From Taxillus chinensis (lineage: Eukaryota > Streptophyta > Magnoliopsida > Santalales > Loranthaceae): a stretch of 64,000 nucleotides of DNA. Below, piece by piece: positions 9,830 through 20,788 of this stretch. The notes under the pieces were generated by a model. It searched no databases. It was not told the DNA's origin and worked only from the letters and a program-made list of their open reading frames with translations. Made by a program: the position numbers and the translations under genes. Positions within the stretch are counted from its first letter, which is position 1. Every line of letters begins with the position of its first letter. Location of the stretch: the NCBI GenBank assembly GCA_023512835.1, contig CM042087.1, positions 19,721,260 to 19,785,259 on the forward strand, given 5' to 3'.

Positions 9830-12232
9830 TGTCACGCCTCGGTTTTCCAACCCAAGGAGACCGGAACGTGACCCTCCCTTTACCCGGGTTTGGATAAAGG
9901 GGTGGAACACAACATACACTTCAGAAACCAAAATCACACAATTATTTAATTGAAACCACATGCCTTTATTGTGTTTCAAACTTCATTACAATATCTCCCC
10001 GCTGGGGTTGCAATGCCTCAATAAAATTACATAACGCAAATAACATAAAACAAAGCCACAAAATAGAACTCTTCCACCTTGGTGTTCCCACCTAACGCCT
10101 GTAGGTTCCTGCAAGAAAACACACCATAGTAGGAGGGGTGAGCATCCACAGCTCAGTAGGGATCATGTCTCCCCAACCCATCCCATGCTCCTAGCATGTA
10201 CATGCCATGTGTACAAGTGCAGTGTCGTGTTACAATAATTCCAACAGACATTAACAAACCACATCAGTAGTCACAATTATCCACCACACAAACCACAAGT
10301 GATTTAACCGCCTCTTCAGACCAATGATTTAACCGCCTCTCAGGCATAGTTTCCACAGTCAGTCTCACTGACATTAACTCAGCCTCTCAGGCTCCACAGT
10401 CAGTCTCACTGACATCAACTCAGCCACTCAGGCTCCACAGGTACACAAGCATTGCCTCAGCCTCTCAGGCTTCTTAGGCTCCACAGACAACAACAAACAT
10501 TTAACATATATCTCAGTTATTCAGGCATAACAACAAACACTTAACATACATGTCCACCCTGGTATAACATCAAACACCTAGCATGCATATCCTCACAGAC
10601 ATTACATCAAACACTATTCAGACATAACCACACTGGCATAACATCAATTGCATAACATGCATGGCCTCACAGGCATAATATCAAACACCTAGTGTGCAGC
10701 GCCACACAAGCCTAATCTCAACCCATACTTGCCACTGAAGGCCAACATTCATATAGGAGGTCACACCTATATGAATTTACATATATATAGTATAACAATA
10801 ACAGTAGAAGCTCTATAAATCCTCTACACAGGGCCTAACCCCAGAACAGATCAGGTGAGATAGAGCCCCTACCTTGGAAACGTCTTCCTGCTCTTGCTCC
10901 CGCGCTAGACGCCGTCCACCCCACGCAAGATGCTCCGACAGCAAGCCAGCAGCTCTCCTTCCCTCTCTCTCTCTCTCTGCGACGGCTGGTGGAGCAACAA
11001 ACCCAAAACCTAAAACACAGGGCTCTTCATCCTTATATAGACAACACAACATCAAAACGACGTAGTTTTGATTACACAAGTTACAACCTTTCCGCATCCA
11101 TACTCTACAAAATATCCGTAATTCCAACATGGTCCTTGGGAAAAGATGATTAGAATAATGTCCACCCTGGTATAACATCAAACACCTAGCATGCATATCC
11201 TCACAGACATTACATCAAACACCATTCAGGCATAACCACACTGGCATAACATCAATTGCATAACATGCATGGCCTCACAGGCATAATATCAAACACCTAG
11301 TGTGCAGCGCCACACAGGCCTAATCTCAACCCATACTTGCCACTGAAGGCCAACATTCATATAGGAGGTCACACCTATATGAATTTACATATATACAGTA
11401 TAACAATAACAGTAGAAGCTCTATAAATCCTCTACACAGGGCCTAACCCCAGAACAGATCAGGTGAGATAGAGCCCCTACCTTGGAAATGTCTTCCTGCT
11501 CTTGCTCCCGCGCTAGACGCCGTCCTCCCCACGCAAGATGCTCCGGCAGCAAGCCAGCAGCTCTCCTTCCCTCTCTCTCTCTCTCTGCGACGGCTGGTGG
11601 AGCAACAAACCCTAAACCTAAAACACAGGGCTCTTCATCCTTATATAGACAACACAACATCAAAATGACGTAGTTTTGATTACACAAGTTACAACCTTTC
11701 CGCATCCATACTCTACAAAATATCCGTAATTCCAACATGGTCCTTGGGAAAAGATGATTAGAATAACAAAACTAAGGTAACCATGCAAAAATATGCCTGC
11801 ACGCCAATTTGAACGCCAATTCCCTAATTGGCGTGCAGCTCCAAATGCACTCAAACTTCACCCCAAGCCTCCTTGCATCTTGTAGAGGTCTGAGAAGCAA
11901 AAATATGCTTGCACGTGAAATGGGTGAATTCACGTGCAGCTCCAAATGCTCTGAAATTTCTGTGGTAGATAGAGGACCTCATTCTAAGCAACTTTTGTTC
12001 TTGCACGCCAATTGTTTGAGGCCATCTACTATATCAAAAGTGAGCTCCAAAATCTGCCAAAACAGCTTAAAACCGCATGTATATGCATAACATCTTCCTA
12101 GGGCATAAATGTACGTTATCCCTTGTCACATGCACCTCCCAAAAGTCCCCTCTTGGGCTCATCTCTTACCTCAAACTTGTGCACCAACATCCAAGGTGTT
12201 TATGGTTAACTTCTTACACACGGGTCATTACA
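9830..12232 (-). repeat. 5' LTR of the Tekay-like element
   Basis: Matches 472-4248 over its whole length apart from the nested insertion there and a local tandem duplication here. TG...CA ends; TSD ccaat follows at 12233. Contains the TATA-like element, palindromic AAAACNACGTNGTTTT motif and short CT tract twice because of the duplication. The segment about 11774-12120 is homologous to the Athila LTR. Confidence 0.93.
10551..11766. repeat. 608-bp tandem duplication inside the 5' LTR
   Basis: The block starting TGTCCACCCTGGTATAACATC at 10551 recurs at 11159 and runs through the CT tract, TATA and palindrome region to GAAAAGATGATTAGAATAA. The 3' LTR at 472-4248 has the block once, so the duplication arose after integration or during assembly. 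Confidence 0.88.
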
Positions 12233-12237
12233 CCAAT

Positions 12238-12567
12238 ACTCCTAATGTGGGCACCAACCCTCTACCTAAACACTCGGGCAATGTCACCAATATAACAACT
12301 AGGCATGGAAATCCTCCTGGAAAGGTTTCTAAGATCAAGATAGGCAAGGATCTACTATTCCGTATGCTACATAAGAACGGGTTCTTAGTAACCAATGAGG
12401 TGACTGAAACCACGAGAGGCACAGACTGGGAAAAATGTTGTGTCTACCATAAATCAGCTTATGGACATGATATTGAAGAATGCAGTGAATTCCAGGAAGC
12501 TGTGCAAGCTCTCATTAACTCCTGAAGGCTGGAAATCACACGCAAGTTAGAAGAACATGAGGCCTGT
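12238..12567 (+). pseudogene. Tat/Ogre-like gag, 3' part
   Basis: Resumes the frame broken at 471 (TNTPNVGTNPLP...) and ends in a second Cys/His segment, CCVYHKSAYGHDIEEC, followed by EFQEAVQALINS and a TGA at 12523-12525. The same frame then runs without interruption into the protease region, so the TGA is probably a nonsense mutation of an Arg codon. The segment would be a nucleocapsid/linker region of the polyprotein. Confidence 0.78.
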
Positions 12568-14007
12568 ATGGCTTTGATAGAGCATACAAAGGCATTAGAG
12601 ACGCCCAGGCCTTTAATTATCGAATATGAGGAAAAACCAAAAATCACCACCTTGGCACAAGGAATCCGATCTCTTGTCATCCAAACTCCCGCTCCATTCC
12701 CTTACAAAGATGATAAATCAGTGCCCTGGAAGTACCACTGCGAATCAGTCATTAGAGGAGACCCTACAGCCGAGAAGAAAACAAGAAGCGGTCATGTCTA
12801 TGGATCGGAAGAAGGCATTGAGGTCAACAAAAGCAAAGGAGGAGAGTATGATCTACCTCCCGTACCTGCACCAGGTAGTAAGAATGCTCCTGTCATTGAC
12901 GGGGATCCCACAGAATTCCTTAAACTAATCAAGCAGAGCGAGTACAACATTGTGGACCAACTCAGTCGGCAGCCGACTCGTATCTCTTTGTTGTCCTTGC
13001 TCATGGATTCGACTCCACATAGAGAAGCCCTCATGAAGGTTTTGAGCAAGGCCTACATTCCTTTGACTATATCCTTGGAAAATCTGAGTAGTCTTGTTAA
13101 CAATATCGTGGTGGATAACTTCCTTAGTTTTGGCGAAGATGAGTTACCATCAGAGGGTATTAGTTACGTCAAAGCCTTACACATATCTGTCAAATGTAAG
13201 GATCGCATTATCTCCCGTGTGCTGATCGACAATGGGTCGTCCCTAAACATCATGCCAACTCAAATCCTCAAGCAACTGCCAATAGACTCCTCTCACGTAC
13301 GTCCCACTAATATGGTTGTAAGAGCCTTTGACGGTGAAAAGCGAGAAGTAGTGGGTACACTAGATATCCCTTTGCAAATTGGTCCAAGTGAGTTTATGGT
13401 TGAGTTCCAGGTGATGGACATCGCTCCATACTACAGCTGTCTGCTGGGAAGACCATGGATTCACTCAGCATGGGCAGTGCCATCGACACTACATCAAAAG
13501 GTTAAATTTATGGTAAATGGCCAACTCATCTGTGTATACGGAGAAGCGGAGCTTCTGGTTACCAAGCCTATGTCTGTTCCTTACATTGAAAACAATGAAG
13601 ACATACCAGAATGCTCTTACCGATCGTTCGAAGTGGTTAATGCGGCCTATGCCCCAAACACCGGAAAGTCACTGGATATGGCAATCTTGTTCCCAAAGAC
13701 CGCAAGGATGGTTGCTACGATCATGCTTAAACCGGGGCATAAGGAAGGTCAAAGCCTGGGTGCACGAGCACAAGGAATTAAGAAACCCTTAGTCATACAA
13801 AACACTAGAGAAAGGTACGGATTGGGCTACAAGCCTACCAAAGCTGACAAATCAAGGGAAGCCGCGAGAAAAAGGGAGTCCCGCTTAGCTAGACTAGAGA
13901 AGAGGCCTCTCCAAGAGCAAAGGATGACGTTCCCACCCCCTTGGGGCTATATTCCAGAGCGCCGGTTTTATCCATGTTGTTCCAAGTGCTTTGTGGTGAA
14001 ATTATAG
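12568..14007 (+). pseudogene. Protease region of the Tat/Ogre-like element, copy 1
   Basis: Frame of about 479 codons with a lysine-rich linker, then an aspartic protease signature VLIDNGSSLNIMP (retroviral-type D[NT]G) followed by the C-terminal ...YYSCLLGRPWIHSAWAVPSTLHQ. Downstream is a basic region with KPTKADKSREAARKR. It would process the polyprotein. The final ~33 bp before the stop belong to filler after a duplication breakpoint, so the natural continuation is at 15035 onward, behind copy 2. Confidence 0.82.
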
Positions 14008-15034
14008 AGCATTCTGGGGTCGCGTGAGAGATGCTCGTACCTCTTTGTTGTCCTATGTCATGGATTAGACTCCACAAAAGAGAAGCCCTCATGAAGGTTT
14101 TGAGCAAGGCCTACATTCCTTCGACTATATCCATGGAAAAATCTGAGAGTCTTGTTAACAATATCGTGGTGGATAACTTCCTTAGTTTTGGCGAAGATGA
14201 GTTACCATCGGAGGGTATTAGTTACGTCAAAGCCTTACACATATCCTGTCAAATGTAAGGATCGCATTATCTCCCCGTGTCTTTGATCGACAATGGGTCA
14301 TCCCTAAACATCATGCCAACTCAAATCCTCAAGCAACTGCCAATAGACTCCTCTCACGTACGTCCCACTAATATGGTTGTAAGAGCCTTTGACGGTGAAA
14401 AGCGAGAAGTAGTGGGTACACTAGATATCCCTTTGCAAATTGGTCCAAGTGAGTTTATGGTTGAGTTCCAGGTGATGGACATCGCTCCATACTACAGCTG
14501 TCTGGGAAGACCATGGATTCACTCGGCATGGTCCTCTCAGGATGCCATTACATCAAAAAGGTTAAATTTATGGTAAATGGCCAACTCATCTGTGTATACG
14601 GAGAAGCGGAGCTTCCGGTTACCAAGCCTATGTCTGTTCCTTACATTGAAAACAATGAAGACATACCAGGAATGCTCTTACCGATCGTTCGAAGTGGTTA
14701 ATGCGGCCTATGCCCCAAACACCGGAAAGTCACTGGATATGGCAATCTTGTTCCCAAAGACTGCAAGGATGGTTGCTACAGTCATGCTTAAACTGGGGCA
14801 TAAGGAAGGTCAAAGCCTGGGTGCACGAGCACAAGGAATTAAGAAACCCTTAGTCATACAAAACACTAGAGAAAGGTACGGATTGGGCTACAAGCCTACC
14901 AAAGCTGACAAATCAAGGGAAGCCGCGAGAAAAAGGGAGTCCCGCTTAGCTAGACTAGAGAAGAGGCCTCTCCAAGAGCAAAGGATGACGTTCCCACCCC
15001 TTGGGGCTATATTCCAGAGCGCCGGTTTTATCCA
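12977..15034 (+). repeat. ~1-kb tandem duplication of the protease region
   Basis: Copy 1 (about 12977-13975) and copy 2 (about 14034-15034) both run from CTCTTTGTTGTCC through GCGCCGGTTTTATCCAT. They are separated by about 58 bp of unmatched filler. Copy 2 differs from copy 1 mostly by 1-3-nt insertions and deletions. Confidence 0.88.
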
Positions 15035-15092
15035 TCAGAGGAAAGAATGCGCCATAGCCATGCTGAGGGCCAGCCATGGAGAGCAAGAATAG
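14034..15092 (+). pseudogene. Protease region of the Tat/Ogre-like element, copy 2
   Basis: Repeats copy 1 including LIDNGSSLNIMP and SEFMVEFQVMDIAPYYSC, but small indels shift the frame at least three times (near 14250, 14510 and 14670). It continues past the copy-1 breakpoint into the original downstream sequence, HQRKECAIAMLRA. Non-functional. Confidence 0.82.
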
Positions 15093-15368
15093 ATGGGGCG
15101 GGTATGCCAAGGACCCCCAGGGCACCAGCTGAACAATTGAAGTATTGTGGACCTCCCGGCCAAGTAATGATCAAAGAAGTTTGCTGGGGAATGTTCTGTT
15201 TTTATTATGTTTTCAAATTCCCAACAACGGTTGTAACCTTTTCAGAATATTTATGAAATAAGACTTTTGCCAAAAACGCATCTTCTTACATTGCATGACA
15301 TGTGCATCATCATACTTTGTTAAACTATTCAAACTTTTACCAACAAGTGCGATAAAGTTAAAAAGGAT
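15093..15368 (+). other. Spacer between protease and RT of the Tat-like element
   Basis: No convincing coding frame; AT-rich around 15240-15360. In Ogre-type elements this interval can hold a small intron, but no clear splice pair could be chosen here by eye. Confidence 0.4.
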
Positions 15369-16319
15369 ATGTTAAGTAAAGAAGAAACGAGTTGCTTAGG
15401 GTTTGATCATAATCCAGATTGGGAGCAACCAGTATTTGGAGCAGAGGAAGCTGACGTCGAAGAAGACTTTGAGCCTCCGGAGGACATCATACGCATGTTG
15501 AAAAAGGAGGATAAACCCATTGTTCCTAGCGAAGTTCCGATCGAGACTGTCAACTTTGGTACAACTACTGAGCCAAAAGAACTGCGATTAGGATCTTTAA
15601 TCAATGAGGATGTCAAGGGCTGATTGGTCGATCTCCTAAAAGCCTATATCGATGTTTTTGCGTGGTCTTACAAGGATATGCCGGGACTAAATACCGACAT
15701 AGTGCAGCAACAGCTGCCACTGAATCCAGAATGCGTGCCCGTACAACAGAAGTTACGACGAATGAGACCAGCAATGATATTGAAGGTCAGAGAAGAGGTT
15801 CGGAAACAATGGGACGCTGGATTCCTTAGTGTAGCTCGATACCCAAAATGGGTCGCTAACATCGTGCCCGTCCCAAAGAAGGGTGGGAAGGTCCGTATGT
15901 GCATAGACTACCGCGACCTTAACAAGGCTAGCCCAAAAGACAACTTTTCACTACCTCACATCGACACCTTGGTAGATAACACCGCCAAACATGCTATGTT
16001 TTCTTTCATGGACGGATTCTCCGGCTACAACCAAATTCGGATGGACCCCGATTACAAAGAAAAGACCACCTTCACAACTATCTGGGGTACCTTCTGCCAC
16101 AATGTCATGTCTTTTGGACTCAAAAATGCCGGGGCAACATATCAGAGAGCCATGGTGACACTCTTCTATGATATGATGTATAAAGAAGTGGAGGTTTACG
16201 TCGTTGATATGATTGCCAAGTCAGGAAAGGAGGAAGACCACGTGGAGGTATTGCATAAAGTATTCAACAGATTACGCAAATACCAGCTAAAGCTAAATCC
16301 TACCCATCGAGGTGGAAAT
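15369..16319 (+). pseudogene. Reverse transcriptase of the Tat/Ogre-like element (C-terminus deleted)
   Basis: An acidic connector (to a TGA at 15621-15623) is followed in the same frame by FAWSYKDMPGLNTDIVQ, KVRMCIDYRDLNKASPKDNF, FMDGFSGYNQIRMD and a palm motif reading VEVYVVDMIAKS. The expected YVDD has lost its first aspartate (GTT for GAT), so the polymerase would be dead. After QLKLNP the frame joins the integrase C-terminus directly, so the RT thumb, RNase H and integrase core are deleted. The RT wording is what supports the Tat/Ogre assignment. Confidence 0.88.
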
Positions 16320-16689
16320 CTCGTCACTCAGAATTCTTAGGGATACTCAGCCGGATGAAGCCGAATGGGTCAGAGACCGTTTTGAGCAACTGAATCTAAT
16401 TGAAGGGAAACGTCTCGCCGCAGTCGGTCGAGGCCAATTGTATCAACAAAGGATGATGGCCAGCTTCAACAAAAAAGTGAAACCCCGAACCTTCAAAGAA
16501 GGGGACTTGGTCTTGAAGAAGATACTGCCGATACAACATGATCACCGTGGCAAGTGGACTCCGAACTATGAAGGTCCCTATGTGGTAAAAAGAGCATTCT
16601 CAGGAGGGACCTTAATCTTCACAGAAATGGACGGAGTTGAGCTGCGAAATCCTATAAACAGTGACACTGTAATGAACTTTTATGCTTAA
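16309..16689 (+). pseudogene. Integrase C-terminal fragment of the Tat/Ogre-like element
   Basis: Frame beginning PIEVEISSLRILRDTQPDEA runs through a basic helix region to FKEGDLVLKK...GKWTPNYEGPYVVKRAF...NFYA and stops at 16687-16689. It would be the DNA-binding end of integrase. It is joined to RT in another frame by an internal deletion of roughly two kilobases, judged from complete relatives of this family. Confidence 0.85.
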
Positions 16690-17703
16690 CTTCCCATTTC
16701 AAAATCCTTTACCCCCAGCTGAGTCAAAACCTCATGTTTTGGTCCTTCACATGAATGGGCCAAATCTTGCCCTCACCATGGGCATATGGCAATCAAGTTT
16801 GAGTATGACCCAACAAACGAATCTCGTAGCCCAAGAGCGGACTTGGTGAAAACCTGAAAGGGCACCAAGGGTAGAACACAAAGCTCAATAAAAAGAAAGA
16901 AAAGGCGGACTTGGTGAAAACCCGAAAGGGCGCCAAGGGTAAATTACAAAGCCAACAAAAAGTACAACAACATCAGGATCTCCGATCTTCTAAGAGAACC
17001 AAGGTGGAGTACAAGTCTTGAACTCCCAAGCAGATAGTCGCGGGAATATCGCCACACTACTTCAAACCAGGGACTGGGCTGTGAACCAAAGGACTGGTCA
17101 AATCTTAAGCATACTCTGATCAACTTTACAAGACATGTCTTTTGAAGCTATTGTCCTTGTTCTACAAAAGGAGTTTAGTTTAACTTTGCATGATGATAAA
17201 CACCATGTGCCATATGTAATGATGTAATTGTAAATGCAAAATGTTTTGTCAAATAAATATGGTTTTGGCTTTTTTAAATCATTTTAAAATTGAGCATTTA
17301 CCCGCTGGAGTTTCTTAAACCTTGCTTGTTCGTGAGGTTTGCATGAGGCGACAACAAAAGCCCTAGACCTTTGCCTAAACGAAGCTATGACTCAAGATAC
17401 TTAACAGTTTGCTCGCCAGTAGGAGAAGAGAACACCAAGTCATTTGGGAGCGTACTTTTCCGAAGAAATGACACCAGAATCTCCTTAAGATCATCTCTGC
17501 CCCGTATTTTATACACCTAATGCACATTCTCAAAAGGTTTTGCGCACCTCATGCATCAACCACATTTCACGCATCATTCCTACGTATGGCATGCTTGCTC
17601 CTGTCCAATTGCAGGACTGTTGTCACGGCACGGCGTCCCAAACTCCCAGTGGATAAGCCTTAGAACTCAAGAAATGAAGGAAGTTTCATCCCCAACAGAG
17701 AAA
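16690..17703 (+). other. 3' untranslated region of the Tat-like element
   Basis: No gene. Holds two near-identical ~48-bp direct repeats (16837-16884 and 16905-16952) with the core GCGGACTTGGTGAAAAC. The rest is non-coding sequence leading to the minisatellite. Confidence 0.7.
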
Positions 17704-18027
17704 CCCGCATGCCAATTATCCAAAGCCATGCTCACCCGCATGCCAATTATCCAAAGTCATGCTCACCCGCATGCCAATTATTCCAAAGCCATGCTCACCC
17801 GCATGCCAATTATCCAAGCCATGCTCACCTGCATGCCAATTATCCAAAGCCATGCTCACCCGTATGCCAATTATCCGAAGCCATGCTCGCCCGCATGCCA
17901 ATTATCCGAAGCCATGCTCACCCGCATGCCAATTATCCAAAGCCATGCTCGCCCGCATGCCAAATATCCAAAGCCATGCTCGCCCGCATGCTCAATATCC
18001 AAAGTCATGCTCACCCGCATGCCAAAC
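17704..18027 (+). repeat. 31-bp minisatellite in the Tat-like 3' UTR
   Basis: About 10.5 head-to-tail copies of a 31-bp unit with core CCGCATGCCAATTATCC and AAAGCCATGCTC. Units differ by one or two bases or a 1-nt indel. Because 31 is not a multiple of 3, a long ORF across it cycles through three peptide versions; this is not a protein gene. Tandem repeats in the 3' UTR are a known habit of Ogre elements. Confidence 0.95.
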
Positions 18028-18126
18028 CACACCAAAACCGCAAAATATCAACCCCTGAGAGGAGAATCAACTGGTCAAAATGGGTATGGTCTTATCTTTG
18101 CACATCATTCGTACACAAACAACACG

Positions 18127-18140
18127 CAAAGAGGGGCAGC
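18127..18140 (+). other. Polypurine tract of the Tat-like element
   Basis: CAAAGAGGGGCAGC directly before the LTR start TGTTGGACCCC. Confidence 0.8.
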
Positions 18141-18436
18141 TGTTGGACCCCATTTTGACCGGGCCAGATCACAGCCGAGAAATCCAAAAAATGAAAGTCA
18201 TTTCTAAGGGATCTCAAAATGTCGCAAGGTCAACACCAAAGGACAGAGGATGAAATTTGGAAACCAACGCACTTGACCGTGCCCAAATCCGACTTGAAAT
18301 GAAGAAGTTATGACGAAAATAATTTTGGGCATGAAAGGTCAAACCTGCGGAAAGATGGTCAATGCCCTCGGTCAAACCGACTTAAAATGTGATTGCAAAA
18401 ATCCCCAGAAACAGTTCCGGTGAATTTATGGCCACT

Positions 18437-18720
18437 GCCTCGAAGACTCGTAGTCCAAGCTTGTACTTGCAGCACTCACTCGAAGACTCGTAGTCCAATC
18501 CTGCACTCGCAGCACTTACATTCGAAGCCTCGCAGGCAGCCTCGAAGACTCGCAGCAGTCAGCCTCGAAGCCTTGTAGCCAAGCCTGCACCCGCAGCACT
18601 CACACTCGAAGATTCGTAGCTGCTGCCGCGAAGACTCGTAGTCCAAGCCTGCGCTCGAAGCTTCGTAGCCTCGTAGCTCACTTGCCCTCACACTCGAAGA
18701 CTCATGGTCAAAGACTCACA
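18437..18720 (+). repeat. CGAAGACTCGTAG repeat cluster in the Tat-like LTR
   Basis: The motif CGAAGACTCGTAGTCCAAG and variants recur about seven times, interleaved with CTCGCAGCACTCAC. The same 13-mer sense motif appears in the copia LTRs at 27000-28142 and 31200-32390. Confidence 0.85.
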
Positions 18721-18774
18721 GTGCAGCCTCGTAGCCACAACTGTGCAGCACCGCCTCGTAGCCTCGTAGTCTCA

Positions 18775-19345
18775 ACCTTCGACCCTACGACCTTCGAGGC
18801 AACCTCCGACCCTTCGAAGCAGGCTACGACCTTCAACCCTTTGAGGTAACCTTCAGCTCCAACCTTCGACGCTCCGAGGCAACCTACGACCTTCAACTCT
18901 TCAAGGCAACCTTCAGCTCCGACCCCACGACCTTTGAGGCAACCTCCGACCCTTCGAAGCAGGCTACGACCTTCAACCCTTTGAGGCAACCTTCAGCTCC
19001 GACCCTACGACCTTCGAGGCAACCTTCAGCTCCAACCCTACGACCTTCGAGGCAACCTTTAGCTCCGACCCCACGACCTTCGAGGCAACCTTCGACCCCT
19101 GACCTGCAGCTGCAACCTTTGACTGTTCGAGGCAGTTGCGACCTTCGATCCTTCAAGGAAGCCTTCAGCTACGACCTTCGAGGCAGCCTCCAACCTTCGA
19201 TCCCTGACCTTCAGCTGTAACCTTTGACCCTTCGAGGCAGCTGCAACCTTCGATCCTTCGAGGCAGCCTTCAGCTACGACCTTCGAGGCAGCCTCCAACC
19301 TCCGACCTATGACCTTCGAGGCAGCCTCCAGCCGTCAACCTTGCG
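18775..19345 (+). repeat. 33-bp tandem repeat array in the Tat-like LTR
   Basis: Degenerate units around ACCTTCGAGGCAACCTTCAG; clean 33-bp periodicity between about 18980 and 19090, looser elsewhere. The period gives an 11-residue repeat (QPSAPTLRPSR) in one frame and glycine-rich repeats on the other strand; neither is taken as a protein. Confidence 0.88.
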
Positions 19346-19589
19346 ATCTGCAAACCCCAGAATGACACCGTTTTTGCTTCCCTTTTAAGTGCACAGTAAA
19401 GCGGGCGTTGTGCCTCTCGGAATTAATTCTAAATGGCTCAGAACGTGTGTTTAATGCCTGGGGACCCGTTTTCACCTCCTAAATGCATATGTCATTCTTG
19501 AAACTTGCTGTCAATGCATTGGAACTCCAAAGGTCACATCATTTAATTCTCCAAGTTCCCAAGAAGCCGTCTATCCCCTCCAAAACTTC

Positions 19590-19598
19590 TATAAATAG
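19590..19598 (+). promoter_or_regulatory. TATA box of the Tat-like LTR
   Basis: TATAAATAG follows the repeat arrays and precedes a stretch with no repeats, the usual U3/R layout of a plant LTR. Confidence 0.65.
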
Positions 19599-20612
19599 TC
19601 ATTTGCTCCACCAAACAAGGGGAGGAGATCTTTTTATCTTTTGAGACTGACGGCTGCCATATAGAGAGTCCAACAAGGAGTTCAAGGATTCAACAAGCGT
19701 GGTGCTGTTCTTAGAATAAATTCTTGCGGGTTGAAGCTGAAAAGGACATCAAGTATTCCCCTTACTGGGTTTTGGTCCTTGCACTCGTCAAGCATTCAAA
19801 AAAGGAATAAGGCACTGGCAGGAACATCGACTTCGATTTCCTGGTTCTTATTCCCTTCTCTCTCACATTTTTATCATAAAATATATCAGAAATCTCCCCC
19901 CTTTTTTATTCAAAAATACACAAAAATGTTTTCAAAGGCCCGGTGGCCGTGGGATTGAGCTTTCATGCTCATATCCTTGCCACTTGGCCAACATTGGGTC
20001 CGATAGTGAATCTGAGCTTCATAGTATGCTCTTCACGACATCAGACCCTACTTCTTCGTTTTTACGATAAAACTCCAAATTCTTTTTAAACAAACTCAGG
20101 CTTTTGTGGATGTGAGATTAAGTCCTATTGCTTATATCTTCACCACCTGGCCAACATCAACTGTGGTAATGAATCCGAGCTCCACGCTGTGCTCTTCATG
20201 CTACGGGCTTTCTTTCCGTTTTCCTCGATAAAACAAAAGAATAGCATTCTTTTTTTCTAAATAAACCAACCATAGTTTTTACAATGAGATAAAAGGAAAG
20301 AAAGGGAAATTAAAATAAGCAAGCACCCATAGACAAAGACTAGGTACCACCAATTTTGGGCGTTGTGGGCGTGCAAGAGCCTATTTTTCCTTCCCCACAC
20401 ATAACCGACTCCCGAACCTTTTCTCTGGAATCGTAGACCCTCCTAGGTGGCCAAACACACCTTCATCTTTGTTTGGTGGCGACTCTGTTTCTTCTATCTC
20501 TCTTTTTGGTTTTGTCTGAGCTATGGCAATGATGGCTCAATGACCAAATCTCCATCCAAAGGAGTAATCTCAAGCTAGTCACGAGCCCGGACAACACCGG
20601 GTGATGACAACA

Positions 20613-20744
20613 ACTGGTCATTGTATTCTAGCAATCATGTCTCCGGGCTCTCGTCCACCGCTGGAACCTTGGATCGCCGGCCTTGGATCATCCTCGCCGT
20701 CTTAGGCTGTGTCTCCCTCTTTCCGGCAGTCTCCCTCTCTGGCC

Positions 20745-20788
<44 letters not shown>

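Larger units (their letters stand above)
472..12232 (-). mobile_element. Tekay-like chromovirus (Ty3/gypsy), full length, nested
   Basis: Bounded by TG...CA LTRs (472-4248 and 9830-12232) and a perfect 5-bp target-site duplication ccaat (467-471 and 12233-12237). The minus strand reads 5' LTR, PBS (9826-9815), gag, protease, RT, RNase H, integrase, chromodomain-like tail, polypurine tract (4261-4249), 3' LTR. It sits inside the gag of a plus-strand Tat-like element. Coding parts carry several nonsense codons and frameshifts, so it is no longer autonomous. The 3' LTR is enlarged by a nested element (1213-3111) and the 5' LTR by an internal 608-bp tandem duplication. Confidence 0.93.
18141..20612 (+). 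repeat. 3' LTR of the Tat/Ogre-like element
   Basis: Starts TGTTGGACCCC and ends GATGACAACA, so TGTTG/CAACA are inverted ends; length 2472 bp. A polypurine tract lies immediately upstream. The middle is made of two arrays of short repeats (18437-18720 and 18775-19345), then TATAAATAG at 19590-19598, a likely promoter about 1.45 kb into the LTR. The base run after it (actgg, 20613-20617) would be the TSD but its partner is outside the window. Confidence 0.85.

Noticed and set aside
17704..18027. Possible CRISPR-like array
   Set aside because: Units are directly adjacent with no unique spacers, and the context is a plant retroelement 3' UTR.
17551..18207. 218-codon ORF with repeated peptide
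   Set aside because: It is the 31-bp minisatellite read through three frames; similar ORFs exist in other frames and on the other strand.
18708..19298. Glycine/valine-rich and Pro/Arg-rich repeat ORFs
   Set aside because: By-products of the 33-bp LTR repeat; no start context or flanking conservation.
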